NCBI RefSeq assembly: GCF_002865645.1
Contig: NW_020194554.1
Location: 1,364,001-1,428,000 of the forward strand
Origin: Hyaloscypha bicolor E
Taxonomy: Eukaryota; Ascomycota; Leotiomycetes; Helotiales; Hyaloscyphaceae
Direction of reading: 5' to 3'
Length of the DNA stretch: 64,000 nucleotides
Shown: piece after piece, positions 58,548 to 64,000 of the stretch
How the letters are laid out: each line of letters begins with the position of its first letter
Position numbering within the stretch: position 1 is the first letter of the stretch
Position numbers and translations under genes: made by a program
Notes under the pieces: generated by a model
Database searches by the model: none
Told to the model about the DNA's origin: nothing
The model's input: only the letters and a program-made list of their open reading frames with translations

Positions 58548-60188
58548 TCATCTAAGCACCACCTCCTCGGTCGGGAACAGTATCTCCCCCTCATGCAGAT
58601 GATCCAGCCATTCGGTGTCTCGAAGATCGTAGCTAGGGTCTGCCATCTTCCTAGCTTTGAGAAGCGCTTCGCCTTTCATAAAGCCATCAACATGACACTC
58701 TCCCACAAAAGCATATTCAGTCCCAGCCTCCGTCTTTCTTAGAAGATGTGGGATTTCTCTGCCAAGGAAGACGAAAATGTGATCACCGACTCTGAGATGG
58801 CGTGGACCGAATCCAAGGAGACCTCCAGAAGTCATGAAGCTTGTCAGTTCGTCGTAGAGAATGTTCGCCGACCATAGATGATTGCGGGTGAGAAAGTCGT
58901 TGATTTCCACCTTGGAAAGACTGATACGACCGACTTCGTCACATCTCAGTCCTCGGAGTTGAAGCCTTGATGGGTCGTCGTTGTGGGAAATAGCAACTCA
59001 CGATGATCCTGAAGCATAGTATTTGCGAGGGAAGTCGCGATGATCTAGCGTGCTGACTCGGGGTGAAGAGGGTGGCTGCCTCCAATCCGGGACCCAGGTT
59101 GGCAGGCACAATTGGGTCGCTGTGCATTGCGTAACAGCCGCCAACCGGCCGAGATGCCTTGACTTACTGATAAATTGTTTCGTTAACGAAGTATACAGCC
59201 TTTCCCAAGACGTGTCATAGTCTGGTTCGATTTCCAAGGCACTGGTTAGGCTGGCGATACCAATCAAACTGTATACAACGTCTCGCGGATCGTGAGCCGC
59301 CGCGCCCCTTCTAATAGTCAACAGGAAACTCAATGCCTTCCAAAAATCAGGCTTCGGGATATCCAACATGGTAAATTCGGGACCGAACAAGAAGTACAAA
59401 CGGGCCACAGAGTGAAGGAAAGCATCTCCAAAGAGGCAGAAGTCTACTTCAAAATAGAGTGCCACGATTCCATCCCCCATCTTCGATATTGATGGCCCTT
59501 GTATCTCATATGAGCCCGTCACAACGAGAGTCTCGCGCGATAATCTGCCTTCTTGGAACGTCCACGCTCGAGAGAACCATGGCTTATCAATAAGGGCCTG
59601 AACAGCCGCGATCTTGGCAGGATTGTACTTGAGCATTGATAGAGTCTTATTCTTTTCGTCCCAGGCAGCAGATCCCCGTATTTTCCGCGAGGTAGACTCG
59701 AATTCCCGCCATATATTAGGCTCTTTCAACTCAAAATAGGCTCGTATACAGCTGTATGCAAGCTCCGTAGTTTCGTCTTCTTCTCCCAGCCAGATGAGCA
59801 CTCGGCTTGCGGTTTGGTAAACATTCCCCATAAGCTTGACTTGGTGGTTCCTCTCATCGATGGCGTTTTGATTGATACAGATCGAATCTATCCACAAGAT
59901 TCGCTCCTCGGTGGGATTTCGAAATCTCAAAAGAGCGGCGATGAGATTCTCTGTCACCATGATCGCTTGATTATCGCAAATGACTTGCGAGGTTCGATGA
60001 ACACTGCCCCAGCAATACGATACGGCTTCATACTGAAGATTCTCGTCGTCTAGGTTGTGTTCCTGAAGCAACATATGGACGGGATCGGTCCTTTCTCCCG
60101 GAAGGACAGTCGCGACTCGGATGGCTCGAGGCTGCGACAGAGGAGTGTAGACATAATTGGTGACTTCAGCTCCCGCCGAGCGATTCAT
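58548..60188 (-). CDS. HET-domain protein with an in-frame TGA
   Basis: One frame of 547 codons, broken once by TGA at 59000-58998. The HET domain (about 50-180) has YEAVSYCWGS, ERILWIDSICINQNAIDERN and SRVLIWLGEEDETT, followed by WFSRAWTFQE and DPRDVVYSLIGIA, all standard. Codons after the TGA continue the family: VAISHNDDPSRLQLRGLRCD ... TEYAFVGECHVDGFM. Without the stop it would be 546 aa with a normal HET layout. Two readings are possible: a CGA-to-TGA nonsense mutation, so the gene is dead or truncated, or an in-frame 81 nt intron, since the TGA lies in a GTGAGT donor with acceptor GTATCAG. The intron would remove the conserved LQLRGL, so I favour a nonsense mutation. Confidence 0.8.
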
Positions 60189-60652
60189 ATCTAGAGAGTG
60201 CCAGACGATAAGTTTGCGGTGACAGAGATGACCTGTTCGGTTCTGAAATCCGTTTGGAGATATTCACTATTCATGGCCGTGGAGCAGAAGCAAAAGGATT
60301 AAACGAGTAAAATGAATTTTGACGGAAGGAAAGGGGCCTTTCCCGAGGCTCCCCCCACGGTCCCCTTTAAGGCATCCATTGGAGTCAAGGCAGAACATTT
60401 TTCGCACCTCCTGGAACTACGACCTTCAAATGGAAGGGTTGGTGAGGAAGCACGATTCTGATTAGCAAGTAAATGAATATTACATCGGACTCAATTAATC
60501 GCGAATTATCAAATTTGTCCAGGCATAAGAGGGTCAAGCCGAAGGCGATCGAAGATCGGGCTGATGATTTCGCGGCCACATATTCCCAAAAGAAGTAACG
60601 GCTGAGAATGCCCAACTCCTGAGCTCCTTCTCCCTGCTGCGTCAGCAAGAAC
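60189..60652. other. promoter region of the HET gene
   Basis: No gene supported. A C/G-rich patch lies at about 60340-60365 (CCCGAGGCTCCCCCCACGG). Confidence 0.4.
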
Positions 60653-61037
60653 TATGGAGGTACAGCCCATAAAGATACTCTCCCCCCCTTGAATACTTAC
60701 AGTGGGCCCTTTAGTAACGCCACCCTGAACCCTCGTTTATAACCCCCAACTAGGAAATATCAGTTGCTCTCTAGAATCGCTATTGGCCATACACCCTTGA
60801 GTTGTTCAGTGCAGGAGTGGTGTTATCCCAGGACCCACTGTAAGTATTCAAGGGGGGGATAGTAATAGCACTAGCAAGGGACCCCTTAGGCTGGCGAAGG
60901 ACTTGACTTGATTAGGTATTGAATCCCCCGTTTGGCTTGTTTTGTTTACTCACTTTGGCAAAGCGACATTGGAAAATGTACGTGCGCAAGAAACCCTTGC
61001 TAGTGCTATTACTGTCTTTATGGGCTGTACCTCCGTA
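60653..61037. mobile_element. MITE with 44 bp inverted arms, carrying a nested MITE
   Basis: The left arm (60653-60677 plus 60862-60880) and right arm (60994-61037) are 44 bp inverted copies differing at two C/T positions. They begin TAYGGAGGTACAGCCC and end CACTAGCAAGGG. TA lies at both outer ends. The left arm is split by a second element. The interior, 60881-60993, encodes nothing. It is a non-autonomous TA-target element of the Tc1/mariner type by its outline. A shared TACGGA start with the MITE at 44421 is notable. Confidence 0.75.
60678..60861. mobile_element. MITE nested in the left arm of the larger MITE
   Basis: Its inverted repeats are 25 bp identical (60682-60706 and 60834-60858), reading CCCCCCCTTGAATACTTACA on the left. 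TA stands before the left end (60676-60677) and after the right end (60860-60861). The exact ends are ambiguous by about three bases. No coding capacity. Confidence 0.7.
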
Positions 61038-61712
61038 TGAGGCATTTACATTTTCGGTTGCCGCCGAAGTCACGTGTGAATCTTATTTTGCGAACCGAAA
61101 GGGGGGCTTTATTGGATGAAACGAGAAAATCGAGAGGGAGCGGTGTCAAACATACACGAGACAACACAGCTTTTTTCCCCAGCCGCCCCACAGGGATGAA
61201 AAAAAGAAAAGCATAACATAGATAGATAGAGGTGACAACAACCTACTCTTGCTCTTGCTCTTGCTCTTGCTCTTATTTTCGTCCGAACATCCTCCCTTCC
61301 TCACTGCCGCCTCAAGCTCTGTGCAACCAACCTGTGTTCCCCCAAAACCAACCAACTCCTCGCACTCGCACTCGCACTCGTCGTTCCCCGCGGCATGCGC
61401 TGCCGACGTCATAAATCGCCTTACGCCGCCCAACGAGCTTAGTGACAGAAGAGTCCCTTTTCTGCACTTCCTCTTCCTACCCCACTATCGATGAAATAGC
61501 ACCAGCGCCAGCGCCCCTCGGCATTCTTTCATCCCATCTCCAATTGAGCGACCACAACTTCAATTGAACACTGCCCCGTTGCTCAATCGCACATCGCCCC
61601 GTCTCATCGCGCGCATAACCCCCCCCCCTCTCCCATTCCTTGTCGTACCAGCAAGAATGCCCACGGCCTGATCAGCACGTCCACTCTGCCCCCACCGCCG
61701 CGCCGCGCCGTG
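61038..61712. promoter_or_regulatory. pkaC2 promoter and leader with microsatellites
   Basis: Contains an AAGTCACGTG element (61067-61076) near the MITE edge, ATAG and CTCTTG repeats (about 61220-61275) and a CACTCG repeat (about 61360-61382). These fall in the leader or promoter of the kinase gene. Long C-runs follow at about 61619-61632. Confidence 0.5.
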
Positions 61713-63324
<1,612 letters not shown>

Positions 63325-63803
63325 GTTGGAAATAGAGGCATTGGATAGCGTTGCATTTTTGGATTTGGGAGTGGGAGAAAGGACGGATATGGCTGTAGAG
63401 AAGTAAAAGGGATATTGTATACAAGGTGGAAGACAAACTGGGAACTGGAGCTGGATCATTGCGTTGGCGTTTTGGAATCAGGTGTGAATGGCTCAGCACA
63501 GAATCATGCCTAGTCTGTTAGGTGTGAAGGTTGGAAACCGCATAGGAACACGCATTGCATAGCCCGTGTGTAGACATGACACCGAATAGATATGGCAGTC
63601 TGGTTAGAATCTGCTCGTACGTTTGAACATGTTGTGCAGTCTTGGGTTATTAACATAGATAGATTCGTCTGATAATTATTTACACATCAAAGTCACAAGA
63701 GTAATCTAGCTGTACATGATATTGCTCCCATCACCTGGTCCCAAGCTCCAATTCCAATAACCAAGTCCCATTACACCGTCTCCCCTCCCTTCCAAGCAAT
63801 ACC
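63325..63803. other. convergent 3' spacer
   Basis: Between convergent pkaC2 and the partial gene at the right edge. No gene supported. Confidence 0.45.
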
Positions 63804-64000
63804 TCACTTCTTCCCCGCCAAATGCCACCCAAACACCTTCTCAAAAACACTCTTCCCATCCCCCACAAAACTATCCCCATGACAGGGCACCACATTCTCG
63901 AATCCCCACGTATTAATCCTCTGAATACTCTTATTAAACCCCGGCCTATCCGCACTACTTATCGCGTACCACAGCAATCTCTTCTGCCAAAGCGCCTCGC
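63804..64000 (-). CDS. C-terminus of a DUF4336-like metallo-hydrolase-fold protein, partial
   Basis: The gene enters from the right edge of the window. The minus-strand frame runs open to the TGA at 63806-63804. It reads ALWQKRLLWYAISSADRPGF, then QRINTWGFENVVPCHGDSFV and EKVFGWHLAGKK. The NTWGFENVVPCHGD segment followed by a short GxGKxxF and WHL ending is typical of fungal DUF4336 proteins, a group related to metallo-beta-lactamase folds. The function is not known to me. The N-terminal part and start lie outside the window. Confidence 0.65.
   Translation of the reverse strand, partial: EALWQKRLLWYAISSADRPGFNKSIQRINTWGFENVVPCHGDSFVGDGKSVFEKVFGWHLAGKK

Overview
The window is nuclear DNA of a filamentous ascomycete (Pezizomycotina). 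The evidence is many 50-100 nt spliceosomal introns, two HET-domain genes, fungus-specific proteins (Vma11, Och1, Rom2, RfeG, Pfa5, PkaC2) and a 9 kb block whose extreme AT bias looks like repeat-induced point mutation (RIP). Leotiomycetes or a neighbouring class is my guess. The sequence alone does not settle it.

Layout. From 1 to 27 kb is an ordinary housekeeping region: vma11 (V-ATPase c'), rom2 (Rho1 GEF), a 99 aa small Cys protein, a 189 aa membrane-anchored protein, prp38, an ACSF2-like acyl-CoA synthetase, och1, rfeG, DNA polymerase eta, and a 75 aa small membrane protein not previously delimited because its second exon is short. From 29 to 39 kb is an accessory region with few genes. 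It holds four small single-family Cys-rich ORFs (W-x-C-C/H-x2-C ... C-x2-C-x-H-x-R-C-x2-C), a decayed SnoaL/NTF2-like gene, and the DHHC-type transferase pfa5. From 39 to 46 kb are relics (a P450 C-terminus and a frameshifted P-loop kinase whose 3' end carries a 164 bp MITE) and a conserved fungal unknown. From 45.9 to 60.2 kb two HET genes flank a 9,095 bp AT-rich element bounded by inverted repeats of about 70 bp (54 bp of them identical) and TA dinucleotides. From 60.6 to 61.0 kb one MITE is nested inside the arm of another. The window ends with the PKA catalytic subunit pkaC2 and the C-terminus of a DUF4336-type protein.

Links between parts. Several genes belong to growth and wall control (Rho1 signalling, PKA, Och1 glycosylation, V-ATPase), but they do not form an operon or a metabolite cluster. 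The distinctive features are the compact family of Cys-rich genes, the HET pair around a RIP-destroyed transposon, the nested MITEs, and three GC-AG introns in three unrelated genes.

Exon boundaries were placed by hand from consensus sites, reading frame and family similarity. No search or alignment was run.
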